Notes: generated from the letters alone by a model not told the origin. A DNA stretch of 64,000 nucleotides from Monodelphis domestica (GCF_027887165.1 NC_077231.1:327123360-327187359); one strand, 5' to 3'; shown: positions 33,770-45,499, counted from the first letter of the stretch. Numbers and translations: made by a program.

Positions 33770-35215
33770 GAATTCACAGTTCACATTCCATGTGACAATG
33801 TGTCAGCCAAACAAAGGCATAACACAAAGGTTTCTCATTTCCCTTAACTTGATGTAAGTGTACATAATTTTTTTCACCAGGTAAAAGCTTATTATAAACA
33901 GTAGTACAATAACCAGTGTCCAAATTATAAGAACCCATTTGTGACAACTGCAAGCAAACCTGTTCCCTGCAGCCATGAGACATTCTACCAGTTTTCATTA
34001 GGAGTCACATGAGTCTCCATAGCCACTTGCTGTGTTATTTAAAATCCTTTGAAGCTCATGGATATTTGTCACAAATTTTCCAGATCTATTTAGATAAGAA
34101 CAACAGGATTAATTAATAAAGGAACAAGCACCTACAGATGTGGTTGTGAGCTTGTCAAGGGTCAATTGACTTTGTAGAACTGTTTTTGCTGTAGGTAAGA
34201 GATGACCTTAGTAGTTTTGGAGATGGCTTGAGCTGTGTGTCTTGAGCCAGTCTTTCAACTTCGGGTGAGATATTTCTAACAGTTTATTACTGCCATCATT
34301 CCAAAATTTGGCAGGAGAGCCCAGAAAAACCTCTGTACTGCTGATGAATTTGGCATCGACCTATTGGGTCTAGAATGCCACCAAGAACCTAGATTCCTGG
34401 CAGTGGACTGGTCTACTGGCCAATATAGTGATCACGCACGGATACAGGTGGACTAATATAGGCTAAACCACAAGTACCAAAGCATCCTGGTGGAAGCGTA
34501 GAGTAAGCTGAAGAGTTACAAACATCGAACTGTCCAGGGGTCACCAAGCACCATGGGAAATCCTCCCTCTGGGATGAGATTGTAACAGCCATAAAAAGCA
34601 TGTATTTATACATCCCATCCATTGCATTTCTAAACTGTTCTTTAGCACATATAAATGTGGAGGTAGGGAATGGAATGTTGTGGTTGCACTTCACTTTGTC
34701 ACCCATGTATTTACTACTATTCAATGGACCTTTAGCTCTTGTCACACACAAGTCAAAGGTAGGTGAATGATTAGTCAGAGTTAGTGGTGCTCCTAGATAT
34801 CTAAAAATCACTTCTGAAGACCCGTTAAAATTAATTGAAATTTTAGTTCTTTAAATTATTCAAAGTCACTGATGTAGGCTGTAACCATTTTGATGGAGTC
34901 CATCCATCCTCATCTATGTGACAATTAACAAAAGGCAAAAGGAGCAAAAGGCTGTTTAGGCAACATGTGACCTCCTTGTGTTGCAAGCTGTGGTAACATC
35001 TCATTACTGTGGACTGCAATTGTTGCCCCTGACAAAACAGAGCTCTGATGGATCTGGTAACACACCCAGCATCCATAAGGACCTATGGCTTTGCCATGGA
35101 AAAGAGCTTGTCTATGGGCTTTTATAATGGCATTATCTCCAGCGCAGTCATAGGATGAGGGTACAAAGAAAGACAATGTAATGGTGCATATATCAAATAG
35201 CCAAAACACAGTAAC
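33770..35215 (-). pseudogene. ERV env remnant, many stops and frameshifts
   Basis: Three broken frames on the minus strand (34925-35209, 34413-34811, 33774-33998) together resemble a class I retroviral envelope. A CWVC motif, like the surface-subunit CXXC of gammaretroviruses, is in the first, and a Pro/Gly/Cys-rich 'LPPGCFGTCG' motif is in the second. A CX6CC-type cysteine cluster of the transmembrane subunit lies around 34090-34140 in a frame with stops. It cannot make an envelope protein. Confidence 0.7.
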
Positions 35216-35329
35216 TGTAAGTGACGTAGTGTAATGGAATATTTTAGATTAGATTAGATGTAAACTTAAAAACAAAATTAAATCCTAAAATAAACAAGCA
35301 GCCAATACAATACATGTGACAGGATACAG

Positions 35330-35628
35330 TCACTCAGTGTCAGTACAAGGTGCCCATTTTATATGTGAGCAATGAACCCAAGAGTCCTTTTCTCCAATTT
35401 TGATAGCTATAGAAGTGGTTAGCAGTACTTGAAATGAACCTTCCCAGGCAGGCTGAGTTCCTCCAGTGCTCTGGAAGTTCTTTATGTAAACCTTGTCTCC
35501 TGGGTGTAGATCATGGAGTGAGAAGTCTAGAGGTCCTGCTGGTACTGCAGCTCTGAATTCATGGACTTCTTGCAATTTGACCAGTATATCCTGTATATAA
35601 GAAGTAACAGAAGTGACCCTCCCCCCCC
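35330..35628 (-). pseudogene. ERV integrase C-terminal domain fragment
   Basis: An 81-codon open frame (35330-35575), extendable to about 35628, includes 'HPGDKVYIKNF' and 'IGEKDSWVHCSH'. It is clearly homologous to the C-terminus of the pol frame ending at 25633. It is cut off just N-terminal to the region matching 25.34 kb. Confidence 0.88.
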
Positions 35629-35640
35629 CAATGATGTGTA

Positions 35641-35840
35641 TGCAGGAGAAAAAGACACATTGATTCAGACAGGGGAACCCATTTTACTGATTCTGTTTTG
35701 TCTCAGGTTTATTCTTGTTTGGGCATCAATCCCCAATTCCATATACTCTGTCACCCCCAGAGCTCAGGCCAAGTTGAGGGAATGAATAGAGATCTTAAAA
35801 ATATGATTGGAAAATTCTGCACTGAGACTCACTTGAAATG
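35641..35840 (+). pseudogene. ERV integrase core fragment, opposite strand to its own C-terminus
   Basis: In one frame it reads the second half of the integrase core: an intact DSDRGTHFTD motif and 'HPQSSGQVEGMNRDL', stopping after THLK. This matches 25022-25200. It faces away from the C-terminal fragment at 35330-35628, so an inversion or template switch separates them. The core Asp is present here, unlike the 25-kb copy. It runs directly into ZP1-like sequence. Confidence 0.85.
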
Positions 35841-36272
35841 TTTTCCACAATGGCCACTTTGTCCTGGTGGTTTCCCAGGACACCATTGCCAAGAAGCAGG
35901 TCAGTCCTGAGAACATCAAGCTGGGCTACGTGCCAGGTGGGTGCTCCCCGACCCGGAGGACAGAAGACTTTGTGGTCTGCTTTTCTGTCACCCAGTGTGA
36001 CACCACCATCCCGGTGGTCAACAACCAGCTCATCTATGAGAATCAATTGGTATCGGATATTGCTATCCAGAAGGGGCCAGATGGTGTGATCACTCAGGAC
36101 AGCACCTTCCTCCTCCATGCATGCTGCATCTTCAATGCCAGAAACTTCCTGCCCCTCCAGATTGAGGCTTTCTGAGTACCACCACCTGCTCCCATGGTCC
36201 AGTCTGTCCCCTTGCACCTGGAGCTCCAAATCGCCAAAGATTAGAAATACAGCTCCTATTACAGACTTAGGC
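35841..36272 (+). pseudogene. ZP1: ZP1 (zona pellucida glycoprotein 1) fragment, intron-less, broken
   Basis: About 140 codons of the ZP domain are readable: FHNGHFVLVVSQD, then CDTTIPVVNNQLIYENQLVS, IQKGPDGVITQDSTFLLHAC, FNARNFLPLQIEAF, and LHLELQIAKD followed by KYSSYY. These match my recollection of ZP1 (QLIYEN, IQKGP, ITRDSTF, LELRIAKD, SSYYGEDD) better than ZP2, ZP3 or ZP4. Two in-frame stops are present: TGA after IEAF (36172) and a TAG after IAKD (36241). It lacks the signal peptide, trefoil domain, the rest of the ZP domain and the anchor. ZP1 normally has many short exons, so 140 uninterrupted codons imply a spliced origin. No poly(A) tail is seen. It abuts the ERV integrase fragment with no spacer. 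Confidence 0.82.
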
Positions 36273-36365
36273 TGTATGGAGGAAAGCATCTCAAAATGGT
36301 GAGAGGTGTAGATCTCCTCTGGGCATGCTATGAAAATAAAACAGAGTTAGAGGGAGATATTCTAG

Positions 36366-36366
36366 T

Positions 36367-36413
<47 letters not shown>
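36366..36413. repeat. (TG)n microsatellite
   Basis: About 22 TG units with one TA interruption near the start. Confidence 0.97.
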
Positions 36414-36414
<1 letters not shown>

Positions 36415-36419
36415 ATATA

Positions 36420-37830
36420 AATGAATCATTGAGTGCTGGAGGGCCAAAGTGAGGGACAATGTCCCTCAAGAGCACCTTAATAACAAAAGGTGATGTCGCC
36501 TGGGCACTAGGAAAAGAGTGAATTCACACCTTCCTCCCACACATGGAATCCATTCTCAAGAAATAGAATATTATCGTGCTCTAAGAAATGACAAGGTGTG
36601 CCAATTGTAATGAGTGGCCAGTAAGAAGGTCACTCACATATAAATTGGGGAACTGGAGAGAAGGAGAGAAAGGGTTAAAGGAATGAGGGGGGAGAAGAGG
36701 TTGACCTTCCCCTCTCTTCCCCTTGAGGAGGGTAACCTGGTTTTGTCTCCTTAAGGCACAGAGTAAGTCTCCTCAGAGAGTGGTTCTGAAAGGTGGAGGT
36801 TAACTTAGAGGCAAGAGCCTTAGTGAAATGGCTCACTGCCCCCCTTTTTTTGAGAGGCAGGATAAACTTTCCTGCCTCTGAGTCCTTCCAGTACCCCAAC
36901 TGTCACTTTTCCCCCTTAAGACTTGATATTAGGGGGCAGCTGGGTGGCTCAGTGGATTGAGAGTCAGGCCTAGAGACAGGAGGTCCTGGGTTCAAATCTG
37001 GCATCAGACACTTTCCAGCTGTGTGATCCTGGGCCAGTCACTTGACTCCCATTGCCTAGCCCTTACCACTCTTCTTCCTTGTAGCCAATACACAGCATTG
37101 ACTCCAAGATAGAAGGTAAGGGTTTAAAAAAAAAGACGATGTTATTCCTCAGCCTAGAGGAGAAGATTGCTCTTTAGATATAGCTGTTGGGTACTTAGGA
37201 TCCTGGGCTAACCCTCCTCTTTGGGAAGAGGTATAGTTTTCAAATCTTCAGTCCCCTTCTTCAGTGTCAGAAACTAGGCAGATCAGATTTAAGTAGCAAC
37301 ACTTTATTTGGGATCACTCAGGGAAGAGAGAAATGAAGTTTTGGGTGAGAAAAGTAGGCAGCTGGAGTCCCTATAGATTGGCAGACTGACCCCCCCAAAT
37401 CTTGGGGGTCTGGGCTCTCAACCTTGACCCCTCTTCTGGTCAGCTGCTGGTTTGGTCCCTACTCCTGGTCTAATCTAGTTAGAGTAATTGAGTTCAGGAT
37501 AAGTTGGGAAGAGAGGTGAAGAATAAGCTTTGGAAAGGCATTTACTCTGTATATGGCTTTCTATAAGATCCCAATCTACAATATTTATGCTGAGTGAAAG
37601 ATTTCAAGGGGAAGTAGTTGTTGTCCAGAGGGACCCCCTAGCCTCAGAGATTCTCTTTTCAGGTTCTCAGCTGGAGGAGTGAGATGAGCTGGCAGTTTTG
37701 AGTTTTCTCAGCTTCTGTTCTCTCATTGGAATCTTGAGTTTTTTCCTTCTGCCCTTCCCCCTTATGGGCTGCTCCTTGCACCGCTAGATCTGATTTCTCT
37801 CTTTTCCAAGTTCATCTCTTACAGAGGGAA
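36420..37830 (-). mobile_element. Probable LTR, inverted, with a SINE inside
   Basis: The reverse strand starts TGTAAGAGATGAAC near 37830 and has AATAAAGTGTTGC near 37300 as a likely poly(A) signal. Purine/pyrimidine-rich U3-like sequence lies on either side of a SINE. The leftward limit is uncertain and no target duplication was found. Confidence 0.35.
36931..37134 (+). mobile_element. Full-length tRNA-SINE
   Basis: Canonical copy: 'gggggcagctgggtggctca' (box A region), 'gtcctgggttcaaatctggc' (box B), 'cctagcccttaccactctt', 'gaaggtaagggttt' and an A tail. It serves as the in-window reference for the other copies. Confidence 0.97.
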
Positions 37831-37834
37831 TCAA

Positions 37835-38150
37835 AAAACCTGGAAAAGGACAATCCAAGGGGACTTATGAGAGAATGCTATCCACATCCAGAGAAAGAAC
37901 TGTGGGAGCATAAATGCAGAAGAAAAACATAGGATCAATCACATGGTTCAATGGGGCTGTGATTAGGGGTTTAATGTTAAAAGATCTCTCTATTGCAAAT
38001 ATGAATAACATGGAAATAGATTTTGAACAATGATACATGTACAACCCAGTGGAATTGCTTGTCAGCTCTGGGAGCAGGGAGGGAAGAGGGAAGGGAAAAA
38101 TCATGACTCATGGAATCATGGAAAAATATTCTAAATAAAAAACAAACAAG
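37835..38150 (+). mobile_element. L1 3' end
   Basis: It runs from 'ggacttatgagagaatgcta' to 'atggaaaaatattctaaata', matching 32575-32865. Confidence 0.85.
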
Positions 38151-38610
38151 CAAAAACCTTGGGAAGACTTACATGAATTGAAGCAGAGTGGAATAAGCAG
38201 AACCATGAAAACACATTATACACAGTGGCAAGAACACTGTATTGTGAAGAACTGTGAGTAACTTCACTATTCTCAGCAATATGATGATCTAAAACTATCC
38301 CAAAGGACTTATAATAAAAAATGCCATCTGTTTCCAGAGAAAAAGAACCAGCAGAGTTTGAATCCAGACCAAAGAAAACTGTTTTCACTTTCCTAATTTT
38401 ATTATTTAAGTTTCCTTCCAGAAAAGAATTAATATGTTGCATATGTAAAATCTATATGAGCTTGCTTACTATCTCAATTTGGGGAACAGATTGGAGGACT
38501 GGGGAAGAAAGTGAGAGAGAATTTGAGACCCAAAATTCTTTGGAAATGTTGGAAACTATTTTTTGTGTGTAAATGGGGAAAAATAAAATAAAATTTAGGG
38601 GAAAAGAATT
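38151..38610 (+). mobile_element. Another LINE 3' end, more diverged
   Basis: It has L1-like 'gaataagcagaaccatgaaa' and 'caaaggacttataataaaaa' phrases and ends in an A-rich 'aaaataaaataaaat' tail near 38595. It probably comes from an older L1 subfamily. Confidence 0.6.
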
Positions 38611-39239
38611 ATTAGTCCACTAGAAAGCCATAATTAGGAAAAAAAGGCCTAGGCATCATATTAAAAAAATGATCCCCCCCAAATGGCCTGCTATTCTTGA
38701 ACAAGAGGGTAAAATACTAATTGAAAGAATCCACTGATCACCTCCCAGAATACATCCCCAAATGATAGCTCCCAGGAGTTGTGAAATGATTTAGTCATTC
38801 TTGTGAGCAATTTGGACCTACTGCCAAAGGACTATAAAACTGTACATGCCCTTTGACCCAGCAATGCCATTAATAGGTTTGTATCCCATGGAGATCAGAA
38901 ACAAAAAGCAGAAGGACCTATATGTACAAAAATATTTAAAGCAGCTCTTTTTATATACGAATGTAAAATAGAAATGGAAAGAATCCACTGATCACCGGCC
39001 AGAATACATCCCCAAAAGACAACTTCCAGGAATATTATAGCCAAATTCCAGAGCTTCAAGACCACGGAGAAAATATCACATACAGCTAGAAAGAAACAAT
39101 GCAGATATGGAGCTACAATCAGGATTACACAGAACTTAGCAGTTTCTACATTAAGGGATAAGAAGGCTTGGAACATAATATTCCAGAAGGCAAAGAAATT
39201 AGGTTTACAACCAAGAATCACCTACCCAGCAAAAATACG

Positions 39240-39270
39240 TATATTCTTCAAAGGGGGGGGGGGGGGGAGG
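39240..39270. repeat. Poly(G) homopolymer within L1
   Basis: A run of 16 G followed by agg near 39253-39271 replaces ordinary L1 text. Its length is likely unstable or uncertain in the assembly. Confidence 0.8.
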
Positions 39271-39772
39271 ATGCTCATTTAATAAAAATAGATTTCCAAG
39301 CATTCCTGACAAAAAGACCAGATCCAAACAGAAAATGTGATGTTCAAATACAAGACTCAAGGGAAGTATAAAAAGATCAACAAGAAAGACAATTTAAGGG
39401 ATTCAGCAAGATAAACTATTTATATTCCTACATGGAAAGATGATATTTATAACTCTTGAAATTGTAATCATTATTAGAAAGAATATTCATAAACAGAGGC
39501 TGTGGAAGCCAGTTGATTAGGATAATATTATATCACCCCCCCCAAAAAGAAACCAAGGGGTGAAAAAGAGAATTGCATTGAGAGAAAAGGGAAGAAAGAG
39601 ATAAAGAGGATAAATTATTTTACCTAAAGTGGTGTGGGAAAACTATTACAATGGAGGGGAGGATGAAGGTGGAGACTGGAAATGCTTAAACCCTACTCTC
39701 ATTGGAATGGACTCAGATGAAGAATAAGCACCATATGTATCCGGGCATTGCTAAGGGTAAATTTAGGGGTTT

Positions 39773-40530
39773 TTGATTGAATATATTATACTTGTGGTTG
39801 CCAGGGATTAATTCAAATCCTAATAAAAATACTCAAGTCAGTTTGGAAATTTTAGGGTGTTTTAATTAATATAGAGGGAAGGAATTAAGAAGAAGAAGAG
39901 AGAGAAAAAAGGGTATAAGATTTCTCCAGCCTAGCCTAAGCCAAAGGAAGTTCAGAGAACTCAGCCACGAGGCCTTCTCAGAAGATTAGGAGCTTCCTTA
40001 GAGGATAGTGTTTTGGAAGGTAAAGGAAAAAGGAATCAGCCTAAACTCACTCACCTAGCACGTTCACGCTAAGCCACCAAGACCCAAGATGCCAAACATC
40101 ACCCAGAACTCCCCACATTGTCGACAGAGACCAACTACTCCACAAGATAGAGACAGAGCGAGAGCCACATCTCCATAAGAGTCAGAGCCACGTCCTGCGA
40201 AAAAGACCAGAGAGAGGAAGTGACATGAAATATATAGACCATTTTTACATCACTTCCTGCATCTCACATGTACCAATGGTAGCTTAAGCTTGACTTAGGG
40301 CAGCCCAGGGGGGGGGTCTGTCAGTTGTTTCTTATTTGTCACTTGCTAGCACACGTCTGTCATAGGTCAATCTCCTCAACACTTAATCCTTAAGTAGGGG
40401 TGTAGACATTCTTGGTTGATAGACTAAGCAGGGTGGAGTAAATCTAAAATTCACAGTATAGAATCTTATCTTATCCTCTAGAGAAATAGGAGGAAACAAG
40501 ATAAGAGGGTAGGAAAGGGTTTAACAGAAG
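39773..40530 (-). mobile_element. LTR inserted in L1, inverted
   Basis: Reverse strand: starts TGTTAAACCCTTTCC and ends with 'ccctggcaacc' then ATATTCAATCA, resembling the U5 end of the LTRs at 26.97 and 42.93 kb. L1 text resumes on both sides. No matching target duplication was readable, so the ends are approximate. Confidence 0.65.
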
Positions 40531-40730
40531 GAAGGGGAAGCTGGGGGGGCATTATTAAAAGCAAAACACTTGTGAGGAAGGACAGAATGAAAGGAGAGAG
40601 AAAGAGCAAGATCAAAAGGGGAAAATAAGAAAGAGGGGAATACACAGCTAGCAGTCATAACTGAATGTGATTAGGGTGAACTCATCCATAAAATGGAAGT
40701 GGACAGCAGAGTGGATTAAAAACCAGATTC

Positions 40731-40939
40731 TGGGGGCAGCTGCGTGGCTCAGTGGATTGAGAGCCAGACCCAGAGAGGGGAGGTCCTGGGTTCAAATCTG
40801 TCCTCAGACACTTACAAGCTTTGTCATCCTGGGCAAGTCACTTGACCCCCACTGCCTAGCCCTTGCCATTCTTCTGCCTTGGAACCAATACATAGTATTG
40901 ATTCTAAGGCAGAAAGTAAGGGTTTTTTAAAACAAAAAC
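40731..40939 (+). mobile_element. tRNA-SINE in L1 with target-site duplication
   Basis: The SINE runs 'gggggcagctgcgtggctca' to 'aaagtaagggttttttaaaa'. The flanking repeat aaaaaccagattc occurs before it (ending 40730) and after it (ending about 40952). Confidence 0.93.
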
Positions 40940-41058
40940 AAAAACCAGATTCCTATGATATGTTTTATGAGAAACATATTTGATACAGGGACATGCATGC
41001 CGCAGGCAAGGTCCAGCCTCACTTGTGACTCCAGGAGTTCCTGACAGGTGGTGAACAA

Positions 41059-42055
41059 TGTAAACCTTAAAATTTCTTAGACTTGTGAATGCTGAAAATT
41101 TCACCATTGGGAAATTTCATACTTGAAAAATTCCCTATTGATAGGGGGAATTCTATTGGAATGTGAACCCCATTGGCATGGGAGGTTCCTCCTCCTCCCT
41201 TCTTAAGATTACTTTAGGGCAGAAACCTTTTGCTGAACAATGGAAAGGGCTTTGACCTATGCTTAAGCATAGAACAGGAATTTCTTTGAGTCATGATTGA
41301 TTTTAGAATTGATACAATAGAGATACTTGGAATGACAGAACCAGGTCTTGGAAATTACAATCTCCACCCTACTCAGTCCTAACAGGATTTAGGAAGGGCT
41401 GCAGCATAGATCAAAATTTAATTATTCCAATCTCCACCCTACTCAGGGTAACAGGATTTAGGAAGGGCTGCAGCAAAGGATCAAGATTTAATTATTTGAG
41501 AATATGACCTTCAACAGACATGTGCAAAGCCACAGAACTCTGGGCAGTCCTGGGTTAAGCTAGAGCCACCATTGGCACAGGGAAGACATGGACAGTGATT
41601 GGTAGATGTGAGAACTGAGGGGAGGGAACTTGGATGGTTTCCTTAAAGACAGAGGGTCTGAGGACTGGGGTTGTTGGTTGGAGTGTTTTGGCTCTGAGTG
41701 GTTGGAGAGGTGCTCTGAGAAGCTTGCTCTGAAGGAAGCTGGAGGTGGAGGCCCCTGAGACTTTCTCCATTTTGGTCACGTGAGTAATAGGGACTGATCT
41801 CCTTTCTTTGCCCCAGCTATCTAAGGGCTTGGGCCTTTTGGCCCAGCCTAAACAGAAGGGGTATTTAAGTTCTATTCCCTTCTCTCCCCTTTCTCTCTCC
41901 TTCTCTCTCTAATACCTTTCTCCATCCTGTTTGTAATTAAACTTTATAAAAGGTTGACTGCTGACTTGAGTTTTCATTTAGGAATTACATAGCTGAATTC
42001 CTTGGCGACCTTAAATTAATATATATCAGTCTTTTAAAGTGATTTCCTTGTCACA
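41059..42055 (+). mobile_element. Solo LTR, 997 bp, ACAA target-site duplication
   Basis: Same family as 26969-27966, from TGTAAACC to TTGTCACA, flanked by ACAA (41055-41058, 42056-42059). It has more differences, including a shortened CT-rich tract and changes around 41650-41720, so it is somewhat older or from a sub-branch. Confidence 0.95.
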
Positions 42056-42932
42056 ACAATCAGTCAAAAAAAAAAAACCAAAAACAAATGAAAGACAGCT
42101 TTATTACAGCCATGGGACTGCTTTGCATCTGATAGTTGCTCCGCCATCCTCAGGCCTGGTGTTTATTTTATACCCATTTTCTTGGCACATAGATACATTA
42201 CCCAACACACACGATCTAAGAGAGATAATTGGAAAAGTGATACATTAACTTTTAACAAATCACTTGATTAACATTCTATATTCTTATATTGTGATTACAG
42301 GCAGCATACAAGATAAATGATTTCATCACAGGTGGCTTAATTTTCTCATTACCCTGTGAGAAGTTTTGAGCTTACAAACAATCAAAGAAAATTACTTATT
42401 GCTTTTAATAAAATGGAATAATTAATCAGAAGTTCTTAAAGACAATTCAACAATCGTTGAATCATTGAGGTTGAGGGGTACTGAGAACACAATTCAAATT
42501 TAGACTGATCATTTTTCAGGGTTTTACTAGGGAGTTTCTGAGTTACTAATTTGTGTAATTAAGTCATTGATGCATATTGAAGCTTAATGTACTTGTACAT
42601 TTTGTATGGGCCTTTATGATTGATTTGTGTGTTGGCTCCATGAGAGGCCATGTTTCTGTGAGTGGGAAAGTTCTGGGCTTGGCTTGTAGCTTCAGTTTTA
42701 CTGAGAATTATGTGTCTAAGTAAAAGTTAAACCATGATAGTCTTTTGGGATTGGGTTTGAGGGTCAGGGTATACGTATTTTCCTCTTGCATTATTCCTTC
42801 TGAGACTAGGGGGAATAGTAATCATGTCAATTCCATAGGTAAGGGGCATTGATGAGAGAGGTTATGCAAGGGGGACTGTGTGGCAATCACATCTTGCCAA
42901 GGGCCATTCTGTGGCCTCCTTAGCTACCACAC

Positions 42933-43856
42933 TGTGAACCTTAAAAATTCCCAGATCCTACTTCATAAGATTGGATTAAGACCATTCCCCATTTGGGCAG
43001 TGGCCTCTACTTAGATCAGGAATGTGAGAACTCTACTTCACCTACTTAAGTCTGCCCTAGGGGATGATAAAGTTGTAAACTCTTTTCTGAACAATGAAAA
43101 GTACTTAAACCCATACTTATAATAAGGCAAAAGGTTCTTAAGATAAGTACCTATAAAGGTCAAGCAACTTGTGAACTTACAAGGAACAAAGAGCTGAGAA
43201 ACTTACTCAGAGCTTTCCTGGTGTGAATTACTCAAAAATCCACACCTTCTTAGGTGTGGACTAAGAATGGTCTGTCCTTTGAAAAACACCTACTGTGATT
43301 AGTAGATGGAAGAACTTAGGGGAGGTGACATAGGAGGAAATTCCCTATATAAGGAGATGACAGGCTCTTAAAAAAACCAGTCTCTAAGGAGGCTGTTGGG
43401 AGAGAGTCTCTTGAAGGCAGTCTCTTGAGACAGTCAGAAGAATCCCTCTCTGGAGAAGCATGGCTGGCTGAACTGGTGTCTATATTCTTGCTTGGACAGA
43501 TCTTGTGGTGAGTGATTAAGGACTGACTGATCTCTCTCTCTTAAGACTCAGGTCTAGGCCATGTTGGCTTAAGGCCCTTCATACTTATTCCTTTCTTACT
43601 CTTTCTCTCTTTCTTTAATTCCTCATTGTATTAATTAATTAAAATCTCTATAAAACCCAGCTGACTTGGGTATATTTTAATAATTGGGAATATTTCCCTG
43701 GCGACCACCTTATATTTGATTTAAAACAAGACACTGTAGTGAAAACATATTTTCTGTGGTCACAATTTATTCATCCACTCTTATATCTACTACAATTTAA
43801 GTCTTCCACTATTTTAATCATTACAGTTTATGACAACAACTATTTTAATTGCCACA
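42933..43856 (+). mobile_element. Solo LTR of a related subfamily, 924 bp, ACAC target-site duplication
   Basis: Starts TGTGAACCTTAAAAATTCC and ends AATTGCCACA, flanked by ACAC (42929-42932, 43857-43860). It contains 'cctatataagg' (TATA, about 43342) and a U5 motif 'ccctggcgaccacc'. U3 is diverged from the 998-bp family. Confidence 0.93.
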
Positions 43857-44097
43857 ACACTCTGTGGTGACTCTGTCAAGGTATCGTGGCCTGATGGCTC
43901 CCAGCAGATGCACACAGAGTAAAGGTAAAGGACTGGATCAGAATTTATTTTGCTTTAGTTAAAGTAAAAAGAAAACCAGGTATCATGATCTCAAGACATA
44001 GTTAATGCAAAAATAGATCTAATTAAGAGAGTGAAGGAAAGAAATTACATCTTGATAAAAAGGCATCATAAACAATGAAGTGATACCAATTCTAACC

Positions 44098-44100
<3 letters not shown>

Positions 44101-44144
<44 letters not shown>

Positions 44145-44145
44145 A
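44101..44145. repeat. (TA)n/(TG)(TA) microsatellite in L1
   Basis: About 16 TA units followed by three TATG steps. Confidence 0.95.
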
Positions 44146-44399
44146 AACATATATGCACAAAATGATGGCCTCTAAATTTTTAAAGGAGAAATTAAATCAG
44201 CATGAAGAAGAAATAGTAAAGCTATGCTAGTGGGAAACCTCAAACTTCCCCGCTCAAAACTTGATAAATCTAACCAAAAAATAAGCAAGAAATAAGTTAA
44301 GGAGATGAATGAAATCTTAGAAAAAAATAGATTTATATAGATATCTGGAGAAAATTGAATGGTAATTGAAAGTAAATATTATTCAATATATTAGTCAAT

Positions 44400-44602
44400 G
44401 GGGGGAAGCTGGGTAGCTCAGTGGATTGAGAGCCAAGCTTAGAGATAGTAGGTCCTAGGTTCAAATCTGGCCTCATACACTTCCCAACTACGTGACCGTG
44501 GGCAAGTCACGTAACCCCCATTGCCTAGCCCTTACCACTCTTCTGCCTTGGAACCAATACACCAATACACAGTATTTATTCCAAGATGGAAGGTAAGGGT
44601 TT
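44400..44602 (+). mobile_element. tRNA-SINE whose tail has become a microsatellite
   Basis: Full SINE with a duplicated 'accaatac' near 44560. Instead of an A tail it continues into TA/TG repeats. Confidence 0.92.
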
Positions 44603-44669
<67 letters not shown>

Positions 44670-44702
44670 ATATATGTATATGTATATATACATATATATA
44701 AA
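44602..44702. repeat. Compound (TA)n(TG)n(TATG)n microsatellite
   Basis: About 9 TA, 20 TG, then mixed TATG/TATA steps. Predicted Tyr/Ile and Cys/Val runs from this stretch are not a gene. Confidence 0.97.
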
Positions 44703-45299
44703 CACATCACACAAAAACTGACCATGTGTAAGGACATAAAATTAGGCATAAAAATATCACAACTAAGTGCAGGAAAGCAGAAATAATAAATGCATTCTTT
44801 TCAGATCATAATGCAATAAAAATTACAATCAATAAGGTCCATGGAAAGACAAATTAAAATTTAAGTAGAAATGAAATAATCCAATTCTTAAAAAAGGGTA
44901 AGTCAAAGAACGAATTATAGAAACAATCATTTCATTAAGAAGCAAGGTGATGCAATAACATGTCAAAATTAATGGGATATAGGCAAAGCAGTACTTAGAG
45001 GAAACTTTATATCTCTAAAAACATCAATAAAACAGAGAAAAAGTATTTCAATGAATTGGGCATGCAACTTAAAACTAGAAAAAGAAAAACTGTAAATCTC
45101 CAATAAAGATCATATTAGGAATCCTAGAAAATCAAAGGGAAAATAACAAAATTGAAAGTAATAAAACCATTGAACTAATAAATAAGACTAGAAGTTGGTT
45201 TGTGTGTGTGTGTGAACAAATAAAATACAGTATTGTTTAATTTGATTTTTTTAGAGGAAAGAAGAAAATAAAATGATCAGTATCAGAAATGAAAAGGGT

Positions 45300-45495
45300 G
45301 GGGAGCGGGGCTCAGTGGATTAAGAATCAGGCCTAGAGAAAGAGGTCCTGAGTTCAAATCTGACCTGACACTTCCTAGATGTGTGACCCTGAGCAAGTCA
45401 CTTAACCCCCATTACCTAGCCTTTACTGCTCTTCTGCCCTTTAGAACCAATACACAGTATTGACTCTAAAACAGAAGATAAGGGTTTAAAAAAAA
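45300..45495 (+). mobile_element. tRNA-SINE in L1 with 15-bp target-site duplication
   Basis: The repeat agaaatgaaaagggt flanks it exactly (45285-45299, 45496-45510). Confidence 0.95.
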
Positions 45496-45499
45496 AGAA

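Larger units (their letters stand above)
32885..35630 (-). mobile_element. Fourth ERV copy, inverted: integrase end, env, post-env region
   Basis: Read on the minus strand from 35630: integrase C-terminus, then degraded env, then the post-env region shared with 25.8-26.4 kb. It breaks off at the L1 poly(A) end. It supplies the env part that is missing from the plus-strand ERV. No LTR is attached. Confidence 0.8.
40998..43906 (-). mobile_element. ERVK-like LTR in L1, itself hit by two solo LTRs
   Basis: Outer element without its insertions is about 0.98 kb: 40998-41058, 42056-42932 and 43857-43906, with target-duplication copies counted once. On the minus strand it begins TGCTGGGAGCC, like betaretrovirus/IAP-type LTRs. 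It has a GTAATAAAGCTG poly(A) signal (about 42095) and ends TGCGGCA. The flanks catgca (40992-40997) and gatgca (43907-43912) match at 5 of 6 bases, as expected for a 6-bp duplication of class II ERVs. Confidence 0.65.

Noticed and set aside
44521..44786. Frames rich in Tyr/Ile and Cys/Val
   Set aside because: Translation of the TA/TG microsatellite and SINE.
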